Assembly (NCBI RefSeq): GCF_016775155.1
Contig: NZ_JAEUGD010000023.1
Coordinates: 62,001 to 126,000, forward strand
From: Fulvivirga marina
GTDB taxonomy: Bacteria; Bacteroidota; Bacteroidia; Cytophagales; Cyclobacteriaceae
Length of the DNA stretch: 64,000 bases
Reading direction: 5' to 3'
Part shown: in pieces, positions 52,379-61,185 of the stretch
Layout: every line of letters begins with the position of its first letter
Numbering within the stretch: position 1 is the stretch's first letter
The notes under the pieces: generated by a model
The model's input: only the letters and a program-made list of their open reading frames with translations
What the model was told of the DNA's origin: nothing
Database searches by the model: none
Translations under genes and position numbers: made by a program

Positions 52379-53521
52379 TTATGCGATCACTTTTAACGTT
52401 TGTTTTACAAAATTTACTTTCTCTTTCAAGGCGGCCACATCACGGTCAACTATCGTGACATGCCCCATTTTTCTAAACGGTTTGGTCAACTTCTTACCAT
52501 AAAGATGGATATGGACACCCTTTTGCTCCATAACCGCATTTAACCCTTCATATTTAGCCTGACCAGAGTATCCATCTTCCCCCAGCAGGTTGACCATCGC
52601 TGAAGGAATGAGTGCTTCAGTACTACCAAGAGGTAAGTCAAATATAGCCCTTAAATGTTGCTCATATTGCGATGTATAGTTGGCTTCAATAGTCTGGTGA
52701 CCGCTATTATGCGGACGCGGAGCCACTTCGTTGACCAGAACCTGATCGTCCTGATCTACAAACATTTCCACAGCTAATAACCCAACCATGTTAAGTTTGG
52801 AAATAACCTTTTTGGCTATGGTGTCTGCTTCCAGAGCTACAGCTTTAGAAATTTCAGCAGGGGCAAAGAGGTACTCAACCAGATTTGCCTCTGGATGGAA
52901 GACTAGTTCCACAGGGGGGAAACTCGTTATTTCACCATGTTCGTTACGTGCAACGATTACAGCTATTTCTTTCTTGAAATTTATCAGTTTTTCAAGCAGA
53001 CCTTTGGCATCGAAGGCTTTTCCAAGATCAGATTCTGATCTTAATACCTGAACCCCCCTGCCATCATACCCCTCTTTTCCTAGTTTGTTGACAGCGGGAA
53101 GAAAGTCTTTGTAGTTGCTGACATCATTTCGATTCTCGGTAAGTATGAATTCAGCAGTAGGGATATTGTTTGCTTGATAGAATTGTTTCTGAATACGTTT
53201 GTCCTGTATAAGCTCTATAACTTCAGGCTGAGGAAACACCTTTTTACCTTCTGACTGTAGCCTTTTTAGGGCATCCGTATTAACATTTTCTATTTCGATG
53301 CTGATAATATCACAGTCCTTTCCAAAGTTATAGACTGTATCAAAATCAGTTAGCTTTCCAATAACAAATTCACCAGAAACTTTTTTACATGGCGCGTTTT
53401 CATCAGGGTCGAGGATTTTAATATCCAGATTAAAATCAAGTGCTGACTGGATGAGCATTCGGCCTAGCTGACCACCACCTAGTATGCCCAGTTTTTCTGC
53501 CTGTATAGATCTTTGAGACAT
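52379..53521 (-). CDS. purK: N5-carboxyaminoimidazole ribonucleotide synthetase
   Basis: 380 residues from the ATG at 53521 (MSQRSIQAEKLGILGGGQLG). A farther upstream start at 53593 overlaps the neighbouring gene and adds a non-family tail. ATP-grasp fold: GILGGGQLGRM opening, a central GKEGYDGRGVQV glycine loop, and VNEVAPRPHNSGH near the active site. It makes N5-CAIR from AIR, ATP and bicarbonate, feeding PurE directly downstream. The upstream gene is a HEAT-cyclophilin lipoprotein, 37 bases away. Confidence 0.96.
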   Translation of the reverse strand: MSQRSIQAEKLGILGGGQLGRMLIQSALDFNLDIKILDPDENAPCKKVSGEFVIGKLTDFDTVYNFGKDCDIISIEIENVNTDALKRLQSEGKKVFPQPEVIELIQDKRIQKQFYQANNIPTAEFILTENRNDVSNYKDFLPAVNKLGKEGYDGRGVQVLRSESDLGKAFDAKGLLEKLINFKKEIAVIVARNEHGEITSFPPVELVFHPEANLVEYLFAPAEISKAVALEADTIAKKVISKLNMVGLLAVEMFVDQDDQVLVNEVAPRPHNSGHQTIEANYTSQYEQHLRAIFDLPLGSTEALIPSAMVNLLGEDGYSGQAKYEGLNAVMEQKGVHIHLYGKKLTKPFRKMGHVTIVDRDVAALKEKVNFVKQTLKVIA

Positions 53522-53558
53522 TGGAAAAGAATTAGCCAACCGGCTGTTATATTTAAAA

Positions 53559-55514
53559 TCAGTTTTTAAGGTTAACCGACTGAATGGTATCACCTACCTG
53601 AAGTTGATGAACTACATCCATCCCATCTGTTACCTGTGCAAATATAGTATATCTTCCATCCAAATGCGGTGTAGGAGAGTGAGTAATAAACCATTGCGTT
53701 CCTTCAGTGTCTTTCCCGGCTGAAGCCATGCCGATTGTGCCCTCCGTATATCTTAGATTAGCCAGTTCGGAACGTATAGAATAATCTTCACCTCCGTAAC
53801 CGTCTCCGCGATTACAACCTCCCTGTACTACAAAGTTGGGCACTACTCTATGGAAATTTTTACCATTAAAATATCCTTTTTGTGCAAGTGCCACAAAGTT
53901 AGAAACCGACCCGGGTGATTCTTCAACCATTAAGCGTAGCTCGATATTTCCTCTTTCTGTTTCTACAACTACTTTTTGGTCTTTTGATAGCGATTTTACC
54001 AGCTCCCAGTCAATGGGGTGATTATATTCGTTGATAACTTCTTTTGCTATAGTACCCTCAAAATATGCAATTGCTTTGTTTAGCGATTGAATAGCTTCAT
54101 TATCCTTTGGCAGCGAAAGTCGACTTTTAGCCTCATACAAAAAATCGACACTATCGTAAGCCTCTTTAAGGTTAAATTCAGGGTTTGTTAGCAGGTCAGA
54201 GGTAATAGTAATCATAGCAATATCTTCTGATTCGATAGCTTGCTTGAAAACGTCAGTAAATGCAGGCTCTAATTCTTCAGGAAAACTTTCCGTGCTTCGC
54301 AGTTTTGCTAAAGCAGATATTCCTGCTGTGGTTATCGCAGGGTGCTTTTCCGAGTAGGTTTGCGTAATTAAGAACTCATACGATATTAAGGCATTACCCA
54401 AAGCAGATAAAAGGTCAGCTTTGAAGTATGAGTTATGGCTCCCGTTATACATTTGCTTTATACTGTCAACTAAAGGAGCTTTGTCATCTGCCAATTTTAG
54501 TGCTGTTCCTAATAACATGGTTTTTATCTTTAAGCTATGGGCTTTCAAAGCATTTTCTGTGATGAGGTCCTGATCTTTGTTAGATGCTTTGGCTTCAATA
54601 ATTCCTGCGGCGGTTATGGCCACATTAATATTTGTATCATTCAAAGACTCGAACACTACAGAGTTGATCTTTTCGAAGTCAAAAGCAGTCAATGATCTTA
54701 AAGCATTGACCCTTACCCTATAATCCAAATCTTTGCCAGCCAATTTAGCTAGAGTGTTTCTCGTCTTTTCCGTAGGTATATTTCGTAGAGCCGTTGCTAC
54801 TGCCATACGTACCAGGGGTGAAATATCCTGAGTGGCTGCTGTGATAAGGGAATTCTGGTATCGTTTAAGGTCCAGGTTTTTGCCCCTTGCCAATAAATGA
54901 GCAGCTCCTAATCGTGCTTCATAACTGTTTGAACCATCTAGCAAAGATACTCCTAAACGGATGGCGGCTCCATCGTGCACATTTCTGATCGCGGCTCTGT
55001 AAAGACCCCATGCCATACCTTCTTTTTCTTTTGTAGTAGGGACTGGGTGATGATATAGAAGTTGTATCTGTGGCTGAGTCACTACTTTACCTAGGGCCTC
55101 GAGGAGCTCCTTACGTACAAAAACACTATCTTCACCCTGAAGAGCACGAGTCAGGTGTAGTACTGCGCTACTGTCGTAGCTTTGTCCCAGCGCGTATGCT
55201 GCAGCCCTTCGTACTTGAGATGAACTGTCATATAGAAGGTGACTCAGCATGGGAATAGCCAGACTATCCTGTACTGAACCGAAAGCCTCGGCAGCGGCCT
55301 TTCGATAATCAGAATTCTCATGGTTGAAGTAACTCAACAGATTTTTTGTGTCCCTTTTGTCTTGATAATCATAAATTTGTATCAGTATGGAGTCGGAATA
55401 TTTGTTTAAGGATATGTTTGCCGGTTTTTCTACCTTAGTTTGGCATGCTGCGATTACACATATTAGCAACAATAACCAGCCGGAATTATACAGATTGTAA
55501 AGAAATTTGCTCAT
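53559..55514 (-). CDS. HEAT-repeat lipoprotein with C-terminal cyclophilin domain
   Basis: 651 residues. Lipobox IAAC with Cys24. HEAT-like helical repeats run from about 40 to 460 (VRRAAAYALGQ, VRMAVATALRN, YRVRVNALRSLTAF). A cyclophilin peptidyl-prolyl isomerase domain (about 490-645) has FHRVVPNFVVQGGC, GTIGMAS and TQWFITHSPTPHLDG. The fusion suggests a periplasmic folding factor with a protein-binding arm. It is directly upstream of purK on the same strand but has no metabolic link. A perfect -7 match (CAAATATA on the + strand, 55537-55544) precedes it. Confidence 0.9.
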   Translation of the reverse strand: MSKFLYNLYNSGWLLLLICVIAACQTKVEKPANISLNKYSDSILIQIYDYQDKRDTKNLLSYFNHENSDYRKAAAEAFGSVQDSLAIPMLSHLLYDSSSQVRRAAAYALGQSYDSSAVLHLTRALQGEDSVFVRKELLEALGKVVTQPQIQLLYHHPVPTTKEKEGMAWGLYRAAIRNVHDGAAIRLGVSLLDGSNSYEARLGAAHLLARGKNLDLKRYQNSLITAATQDISPLVRMAVATALRNIPTEKTRNTLAKLAGKDLDYRVRVNALRSLTAFDFEKINSVVFESLNDTNINVAITAAGIIEAKASNKDQDLITENALKAHSLKIKTMLLGTALKLADDKAPLVDSIKQMYNGSHNSYFKADLLSALGNALISYEFLITQTYSEKHPAITTAGISALAKLRSTESFPEELEPAFTDVFKQAIESEDIAMITITSDLLTNPEFNLKEAYDSVDFLYEAKSRLSLPKDNEAIQSLNKAIAYFEGTIAKEVINEYNHPIDWELVKSLSKDQKVVVETERGNIELRLMVEESPGSVSNFVALAQKGYFNGKNFHRVVPNFVVQGGCNRGDGYGGEDYSIRSELANLRYTEGTIGMASAGKDTEGTQWFITHSPTPHLDGRYTIFAQVTDGMDVVHQLQVGDTIQSVNLKN

Positions 55515-55536
55515 GAATGCTATGTTGATGGATTAT

Positions 55537-55544
55537 CAAATATA
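55537..55544 (-). promoter_or_regulatory. Putative -7 element of the HEAT-cyclophilin gene
   Basis: On the minus strand this is TATATTTG, a perfect TAnnTTTG match about 25 bases upstream of the start codon; a -33 partner is not obvious. Confidence 0.35.
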
Positions 55545-55634
55545 GTCATACTTTATAAATGATAATTTATGGGTCTCTTTTGAGATGGGCAGTTTTTCAT
55601 CTTATTTAATTGTTGATCTAACAAGTTAAAACCT

Positions 55635-56762
55635 ATGATACTACTTTTTTTATATCTCGCTATTGCCATATTTGTGTCATTTTTATGCTCCGTTTTGGAA
55701 GCTGTGCTGCTAAGTATTACCCCTTCATATATAGAAGCGTTAAAAGAAGAGGGGAAGTATGCACTTCAGAAAAGGCTAAGTGTTCTGAAGGAAAATATAG
55801 ATAAGCCTTTGGCGGCTATATTGTCTTTCAACACTATTGCCCACACTGTTGGTGCGGCAGGAGTAGGTGCGCAGGCTGCAGAAGTGTTTGGGAATCAATA
55901 TTTGGGAGTTGTTTCAGCAATACTGACATTACTGATCCTTATTTTTTCCGAAATTATCCCTAAAACCCTTGGAGCTACTTATTGGAGATCATTAGGGGGG
56001 TTTACGGCGAAGACATTAAATATACTGATCTGGTTAATGTACCCTCTTGTATTACTTTCGAAGGGAATTACTTACCTGATATCTGGCAACAAGGAAAAGT
56101 TTACCATAAGTAGAGCAGAAGTATCAGCCATGGCTGATATCGGGCATAAGGAGGGGGTGTTTTATGAGATGGAGTCTAAAATGTTAAAGAATATGATCAA
56201 GTTCAGAAACATAGTGGTGGAGGATATCATGACTCCCCGTACAGTAGTGGTCATGGCTCAGAAAGAAAAGACGATTTCGGACCTCTATCAGGACCCTGAA
56301 TTTAAAAAATTCTCACGCATACCAATCTTTAATAAAAACCGGGATGACATTACCGGGTTTGTACATAAAAATGATGTGCTTACTGAGATGGCTGAAGATA
56401 ACCATGAAATGATCCTCAGCGAGATCAAACGTGACATTATTATGGTTAACAAAGAAATGAGGCTCCCTTTTATCCTCGACAAACTACTTGAAAGCAAAGA
56501 ACATATTGCTCTAGCAACTGACAAGTTTGGTAGTATTTCAGGTCTTGTTACTATGGAAGATGTTATGGAAACGGTTTTAGGTATGGAGATTATGGACGAA
56601 TATGACAGCGTAGAGGATATGCAGGCTTATGCCAGGAATAGGTGGAGAAAGCGTGCTCTTGAATTGGGTATTATTGCATATGAAGAGGGAGGAGAAAACA
56701 ATAGCAGAAATAAAGTGGCCAAATACGGTATTACCGGAGGCCAACCTCCAAATGAGAAATAA
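55635..56762 (+). CDS. CNNM/CorC-type transporter (DUF21 plus CBS domains)
   Basis: 375 residues. The N-terminal CNNM/DUF21 domain has about four TM helices (1-150; VLEAVLLSITPSYIEAL, IIPKTLGATYWRSL), followed by a CBS pair (about 195-320: VEDIMTPRTVVVMAQ, SGLVTMEDVMETVLGMEI). The usual extra C-terminal CorC domain is absent or short. This architecture is linked to Mg or Co efflux and cytoplasmic metal sensing. It stands alone on the + strand. Confidence 0.93.
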   Translation: MILLFLYLAIAIFVSFLCSVLEAVLLSITPSYIEALKEEGKYALQKRLSVLKENIDKPLAAILSFNTIAHTVGAAGVGAQAAEVFGNQYLGVVSAILTLLILIFSEIIPKTLGATYWRSLGGFTAKTLNILIWLMYPLVLLSKGITYLISGNKEKFTISRAEVSAMADIGHKEGVFYEMESKMLKNMIKFRNIVVEDIMTPRTVVVMAQKEKTISDLYQDPEFKKFSRIPIFNKNRDDITGFVHKNDVLTEMAEDNHEMILSEIKRDIIMVNKEMRLPFILDKLLESKEHIALATDKFGSISGLVTMEDVMETVLGMEIMDEYDSVEDMQAYARNRWRKRALELGIIAYEEGGENNSRNKVAKYGITGGQPPNEK

Positions 56763-56971
56763 AACAAGCCAGAAATAATATTATGTAAATTTTATAAACA
56801 AGGGTCGCTAAAGAAAGTAACTTCTGGTACTTGGCCTATAGCCATATAAAAAATTAACATTTATATAATGTCTGTTTTAGATGGATACTAGAGCCAAGAT
56901 TTACTATATTTCGATCCCGTTGTCTTAGTTGGTATAAAGTGATTACAATGCTTTGCTTGCCAATAGTTTAA

Positions 56972-58000
56972 ATGAAAGGACTCAAGTTTTTAATTTTTAT
57001 GGGAGTGCTATTCTTGTTGATAGCACTTTTTATGCTCCCATTTTACTACAGTGATGTAGGTACCCTTATCTCGGACCTTAATCAGGGCACAAAAACTGTG
57101 TCCTCTGTTTTGGAAGATCTTTCCGGTTATCTGGAACATATTGATAGCTGGAATATTTTGGGGTTTGTTTTTCTAGCCGCCTCCATACTTATCATGCATA
57201 GTGTGGTGGACCACTTTTTGCTTTATAGGCTTAATAAATTCTATTCAGGTAAGTTTGTGTTGGATGGAATGCTCTGGTTTGGCAAGCGGGTGTTGAGTTT
57301 AGTATTTACTACCCTGTTTTTTATTTTTATGACTAACCTGATTGTGGATTTTTATTCGAATGTCAGAATAGCCAATAAAATAGAGAATATCGTAGAACGG
57401 AAATATACGGTATTGCTATTGGGAACGAATAAATATCTTCAGGATGGTGTCAATGAAAACCTGTATTATACCAACCGGATCGATGCTGTTGTTGAATTGT
57501 ATCAAAAAGGGTATGTATCTACCATCTTAATCAGTGGGGATAACAGCAAGGAAAATTACAATGAGCCAAGAGATATGATGCGCAGTCTTATAAAGAAGGG
57601 GGTGCCTCAAAAGATCATTAATCTCGATTTTGCGGGCTTTCGAACGTTGGATTCTATTGTAAGATCGAAAAGGTTGTTTGGTTTGCAAAATGTATTGATT
57701 GTAAGCCAGGGGTTTCATTTGCAGCGGGCTTTGTTTCTTTCCTGGTTTTTTGGTGTCGATGCTATTGGCTATGCTGCTGATGGCGATATGAATATGGCCA
57801 TGTTTGTAAGGGAGCATTTGGCCGTTCCGAAAATGATTCTGGATATTATGGTGCTTAACACACAGCCTGAATATGGAACAACAGGAGTTCGTAGGCAATT
57901 AACTTTTGGTCAACAAGACCTCGTGTTAATTTCTTTTATACTTATATATTTGAGTATGGCTGTATATCTATCTTACGATGCCTTTGATTTTGGAAAATAA
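56972..58000 (+). CDS. SanA/DUF218 membrane protein
   Basis: 342 residues. Three N-terminal TM helices (about 5-27, 59-80, 108-130), a DUF218 alpha/beta domain (about 145-300: LLLGTNKYLQDGVN, TILISGDNSKENYNEPRDM, LIVSQGFHLQRALFL) and a final TM (about 316-337). The SanA family affects envelope permeability and polysaccharide handling; its reaction is unknown. It stands alone and is transcribed toward the amidase gene. Confidence 0.9.
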   Translation: MKGLKFLIFMGVLFLLIALFMLPFYYSDVGTLISDLNQGTKTVSSVLEDLSGYLEHIDSWNILGFVFLAASILIMHSVVDHFLLYRLNKFYSGKFVLDGMLWFGKRVLSLVFTTLFFIFMTNLIVDFYSNVRIANKIENIVERKYTVLLLGTNKYLQDGVNENLYYTNRIDAVVELYQKGYVSTILISGDNSKENYNEPRDMMRSLIKKGVPQKIINLDFAGFRTLDSIVRSKRLFGLQNVLIVSQGFHLQRALFLSWFFGVDAIGYAADGDMNMAMFVREHLAVPKMILDIMVLNTQPEYGTTGVRRQLTFGQQDLVLISFILIYLSMAVYLSYDAFDFGK

Positions 58001-58191
58001 AGTTAGGGGTCAATTATTTTTTAACTTGTTTTAAGGCTATATCTTTGATATTGGCCAAATTTTTTAAAAGTTTAATTTATTAATAGGGTTAACCATGGAA
58101 TGAGCAAAAACCAGAATGCTCCAATAACCGTTTCAGATGGGCAGAGGTTGTTTGCTAATTACACGTTACAGTTAACAATTAACGTACACAC

Positions 58192-59643
58192 ATGAAAAGA
58201 TTACTTTCTATAACTGTTCTAATTGGGCTTTTTACTATTACCATAGGACAGGTAAAATCGCAGAAGTTAGAGCCCATACCTGTAAAAAAGTTTTATATGG
58301 ACCGTGTTACCAAGAACTTGCAGCTTTTGTGCAAAGAGGCAGAGTGCTTGGATAATGTCCTGGTTAATGACCGGGGTTTGTATGTCTACCCAACTAGTCA
58401 GAAAGTTAATAAACCGGAATTTATCCTTTATTGGAGAGAGATGCCTCATTTTAATGAGATGTTGGAAAAGCAGACAGATGAGGATATTATAGATATATTG
58501 AGTCGTAAGGGTTCGCATTATTTTTATGGTGTAAAAGATACTCACGTTAACCCTGCGATTTATCCGGTAAGTGAATGGAAAGGCCTAAAAGTTGCGTTGG
58601 ACCCAGGGCACATTGCATCTACCTTTGAGGAGGCAAAATTAGAGCAGCGATATGTGCGCGCAGAGGGTAAACTATTTAATCAGAAACGGGATATACAGTT
58701 TTTTGAAGCTAACCTTGCCTACACTACTGCTTTGGTGCTGAAAGAAATGTTAGAAAATAAAGGTGCTAAGGTTATGATAACGCATGACTATGGCAAGAGT
58801 GCATTCGGTATGAATTATCAAGAATGGGTGAAAACCGAGTATAAAAAGGATATCATCCATGGGTATAAGGAGGATTGGTATAACCGTGAGAAATTTGAAT
58901 ATCTTATGACAGGAGAGGCTCCTGACTTTATGATGTTCCATGATGTGTTTAGAAATAAGGATTTTGTGTCGAGGGGTCAAAAGATTAATGAATTTGAACC
59001 TGACCTTACACTAGTGATTCACTACAATGCCAGTGAGGGAGGCCAAAGGTATGGAGACCTTTATTTACCTCCGGTCAATGAGAATTACAGTATGGTCTTT
59101 GTTCCAGGGTCATTCTTAGGTATTGAAATTGATGGGAAGGATGGTCTTGATCAGAGGTTTGAATTGTTAAGATTATTGGTTTCTCATGATCTTGAGGGAT
59201 CTGACGTATTCGCTAGTAATATCATCAAAGCGCTTAATGATGAATTAAAGGTTGATGCGCTACCGAAGGATAATAATTTTGATTTTGCCAAGCGATATTC
59301 TATCCTTTCAGAAAGATCTGAAGGAGTGTACCATAGAAACCTGTACTTAACGAGAGTTGTTGAGGGGCCTATTGCATATTCTGAGGCACTCTATCAAGAC
59401 AACAAAACAGAAATGTCTCTTCTGGGCAAAAAAGATCTCACTGTAAATGGTATTAAAACAAGTAGCAGGGTTAAGGATGTAGCTCAGGTCTACTTTAATG
59501 CCATCAAAGAATGGCTGGAATATAATCAGGAATTTTCCAAAAAACTGGATGCCCTCTATGCTGATGACTTTGGAGATGAAAGGGAATTCAAAGAGGATAT
59601 CGAAAAGCAGGAAGAGAACCAAGAAGGTAAGAATGACAATTAA
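58192..59643 (+). CDS. N-acetylmuramoyl-L-alanine amidase-like (Amidase_3) exoprotein
   Basis: 483 residues with a signal peptide (1-24). Zinc ligands of the amidase_3 fold are visible: His140 in LKVALDPGHIA, Glu172 in FEANLAYTTALVLKEML, and His277 in LTLVIHYNASE. A roughly 100-residue insertion separates Glu172 from His277, larger than in typical AmiC enzymes. The N-terminal 110 residues are unassigned, and the C-terminus is acidic. It probably trims peptidoglycan peptides in the periplasm; the insertion suggests altered regulation or specificity. Confidence 0.85.
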   Translation: MKRLLSITVLIGLFTITIGQVKSQKLEPIPVKKFYMDRVTKNLQLLCKEAECLDNVLVNDRGLYVYPTSQKVNKPEFILYWREMPHFNEMLEKQTDEDIIDILSRKGSHYFYGVKDTHVNPAIYPVSEWKGLKVALDPGHIASTFEEAKLEQRYVRAEGKLFNQKRDIQFFEANLAYTTALVLKEMLENKGAKVMITHDYGKSAFGMNYQEWVKTEYKKDIIHGYKEDWYNREKFEYLMTGEAPDFMMFHDVFRNKDFVSRGQKINEFEPDLTLVIHYNASEGGQRYGDLYLPPVNENYSMVFVPGSFLGIEIDGKDGLDQRFELLRLLVSHDLEGSDVFASNIIKALNDELKVDALPKDNNFDFAKRYSILSERSEGVYHRNLYLTRVVEGPIAYSEALYQDNKTEMSLLGKKDLTVNGIKTSSRVKDVAQVYFNAIKEWLEYNQEFSKKLDALYADDFGDEREFKEDIEKQEENQEGKNDN

Positions 59644-59648
59644 GATAT

Positions 59649-59677
59649 AAAAAGAGGCGCTTTAAGCGCCTCTTTTT
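59649..59677 (+). terminator. Intrinsic terminator after the amidase
   Basis: AAAAAGAGGCGC (59649-59660) pairs with GCGCCTCTTTTT (59666-59677); nearly perfect stem with a T-run. Confidence 0.9.
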
Positions 59678-59701
59678 ATTTGCAAAAAACATTGATTTAG
59701 G

Positions 59702-59722
59702 ACCTCATGAGAGGTTTTTTTG
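59702..59722 (+). terminator. Second tandem terminator
   Basis: ACCTC (59702-59706) and GAGGT (59711-59715) with an ATGA loop, followed by seven Ts, 25 bases after the first terminator. Confidence 0.7.
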
Positions 59723-59745
59723 TTTTTTTGAAAAAATGGTCTAAT

Positions 59746-59773
59746 GTTTGATTGTCATATAATATAATCAAAC
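59746..59773. promoter_or_regulatory. Inverted repeat just before the collagen-like lipoprotein
   Basis: GTTTGATT (59746-59753) and AATCAAAC (59766-59773) with a 12-base spacer, ending 10 bases before the start codon. A candidate operator for an unknown regulator. Confidence 0.45.
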
Positions 59774-59783
59774 GTATTTGGCT

Positions 59784-60356
59784 ATGAAAAAACTTTCACT
59801 ACTTCCCGCCCTGCTTATAATGCTCTCACTGGCATCGTGCTATGTTGGAGATGATGATGGCATTCCCGGACCAGTAGGTCCACAGGGCCCACAGGGTCCA
59901 CAAGGTCCTGAAGGAGCACCTGGAGAGAGTGGCTATGTATTTGAGTATACTGATATAAATTTTACAGCTCCTGATTATAAAGTATTGTTATCCTATCCGG
60001 ATGACTTTGAAGGTTATGATTCCGATGTTGCCTTAGTTTATTTGCTTTGGAAGGTGGATCAGGATGGTAACGAAATTTGGAGAGCTTTGCCACAAACAGT
60101 AATTACTGAGAACGGGATGCTTCAGTACAATTTCGATTTCACCAAATATGATGTCGAGCTCTTTCTTGATGCCGAATTTCCATTGGATGATCTCACAGCT
60201 ATGGATACGGATGAGTGGATAGCCAGAGTGGTTGTGGTTCCTGGTGAATTCTGGAGTAGTGGAGGCAGACTTAATGTAACAGATTATAATGAAGTGAAAA
60301 AGACCCTTGGTTTACCCGAATTGGGTAATGGGCACAGCGCTTTAAAACGAAGATAA
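59784..60356 (+). CDS. Collagen-like lipoprotein
   Basis: 190 residues from the ATG at 59784 (a TTG at 59778 only adds two residues). Lipobox LASC with Cys19, an acidic DDDG stretch, then eight Gly-X-Y triplets from GIPGPVGPQGPQGPQG to GES. A beta-rich globular domain follows (about 50-185). Short bacterial collagen triplets form trimeric stalks, so this may be a surface-displayed trimer. The head domain is unassigned. A palindrome lies just upstream and a terminator just downstream. Confidence 0.85.
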   Translation: MKKLSLLPALLIMLSLASCYVGDDDGIPGPVGPQGPQGPQGPEGAPGESGYVFEYTDINFTAPDYKVLLSYPDDFEGYDSDVALVYLLWKVDQDGNEIWRALPQTVITENGMLQYNFDFTKYDVELFLDAEFPLDDLTAMDTDEWIARVVVVPGEFWSSGGRLNVTDYNEVKKTLGLPELGNGHSALKRR

Positions 60357-60386
60357 CTTAATCAGGTAGTTTTATTTCTTAATGTT

Positions 60387-60419
60387 CACCCGGTAGCGTA
60401 AGCTACTGGGTGTTTTTTT
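60387..60419 (+). terminator. Intrinsic terminator after the collagen-like gene
   Basis: CACCCGGTAGC (60387-60397) pairs with GCTACTGGGTG (60402-60412; one G:U) around GTAA, followed by seven Ts. Confidence 0.9.
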
Positions 60420-60580
60420 AAGATGATTTGCAATTATAAAGCAAAATTGTGATTGGGTTTTTGAACTTTAGAAAGTTAAAGGCCAGTTTGTATTAATAAT
60501 AATTAATGGACTTTGTATTTTGGTGGTTTTTGAGCAAGTTGACCTAATGGAGTCAATATTCTATCATTTTCAAAAATATA

Positions 60581-61111
60581 ATGAAAAATATCCTCCTATT
60601 ACTACTGGTTATATGCCCAATGCTCTCATGGGCAGACCCTTGGGATAATATGACGCTTGAGCAGGCAGAGCAAGTGCAGAAATACTTGAGATCAAACCCA
60701 TACCTTTTAGACTATTGCGATTGTTGCGATTCAGAGGGAGAATTTGCAACACAAGTTTACCTGATGCAAGTGATATCAATGGAAATAGTAACTTGTGAAT
60801 GGAACCCTCAGTATTTTAGTATTCGGGCCACCGTAAAGCGGTTGGCAGAAGTTCCTTACAGAGTTACAGGGCCTGATGTAAGTACCCCATCTGTATATAT
60901 ATCTGAAGATGACATTACAATCACAATGAATTATGCTTGGGGTTATAATGCTAAAGTGGGCAAGGCTGCTCCTTTATACACTATTATACCCTACGATATC
61001 TATGGCAAGCAAGATTTGAGTCAGGGGTATTGTAGAGAGTTCATAAGTTTTCCTAATCCTGTTCCTGTAAAGAATGCGGAGTATGCTAATTGGTACAAAA
61101 GCCGATTTTAA
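60581..61111 (+). CDS. Unknown secreted protein (176 aa)
   Basis: Signal peptide about 1-18 (cleaved after SWA). The mature part is small and globular with five or six Cys (DYCDCCDSEG, VTCEWNP, QGYCREF) and a beta-rich middle (YISEDDITITMNYAWGYNAK). No known family. It stands alone on the + strand, followed 74 bases later by the larger unknown protein below. A disulfide-stabilised surface or periplasmic role is only a guess. Confidence 0.65.
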   Translation: MKNILLLLLVICPMLSWADPWDNMTLEQAEQVQKYLRSNPYLLDYCDCCDSEGEFATQVYLMQVISMEIVTCEWNPQYFSIRATVKRLAEVPYRVTGPDVSTPSVYISEDDITITMNYAWGYNAKVGKAAPLYTIIPYDIYGKQDLSQGYCREFISFPNPVPVKNAEYANWYKSRF

Positions 61112-61185
61112 AAAGTTAATATTGATTAAAATGGTTATTATGCTGAATTTGGCTTTATATGAATAAAAGGTTTTGTAAATAAACA

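Noticed and set aside
53522-53593. Longer N-terminus for purK
   Set aside because: It overlaps the neighbouring lipoprotein gene and is not part of the PurK family.
59881-59930. Collagen-coding tandem repeat as a DNA satellite
   Set aside because: The repeat is explained by Gly-X-Y coding; no copies occur outside the gene.
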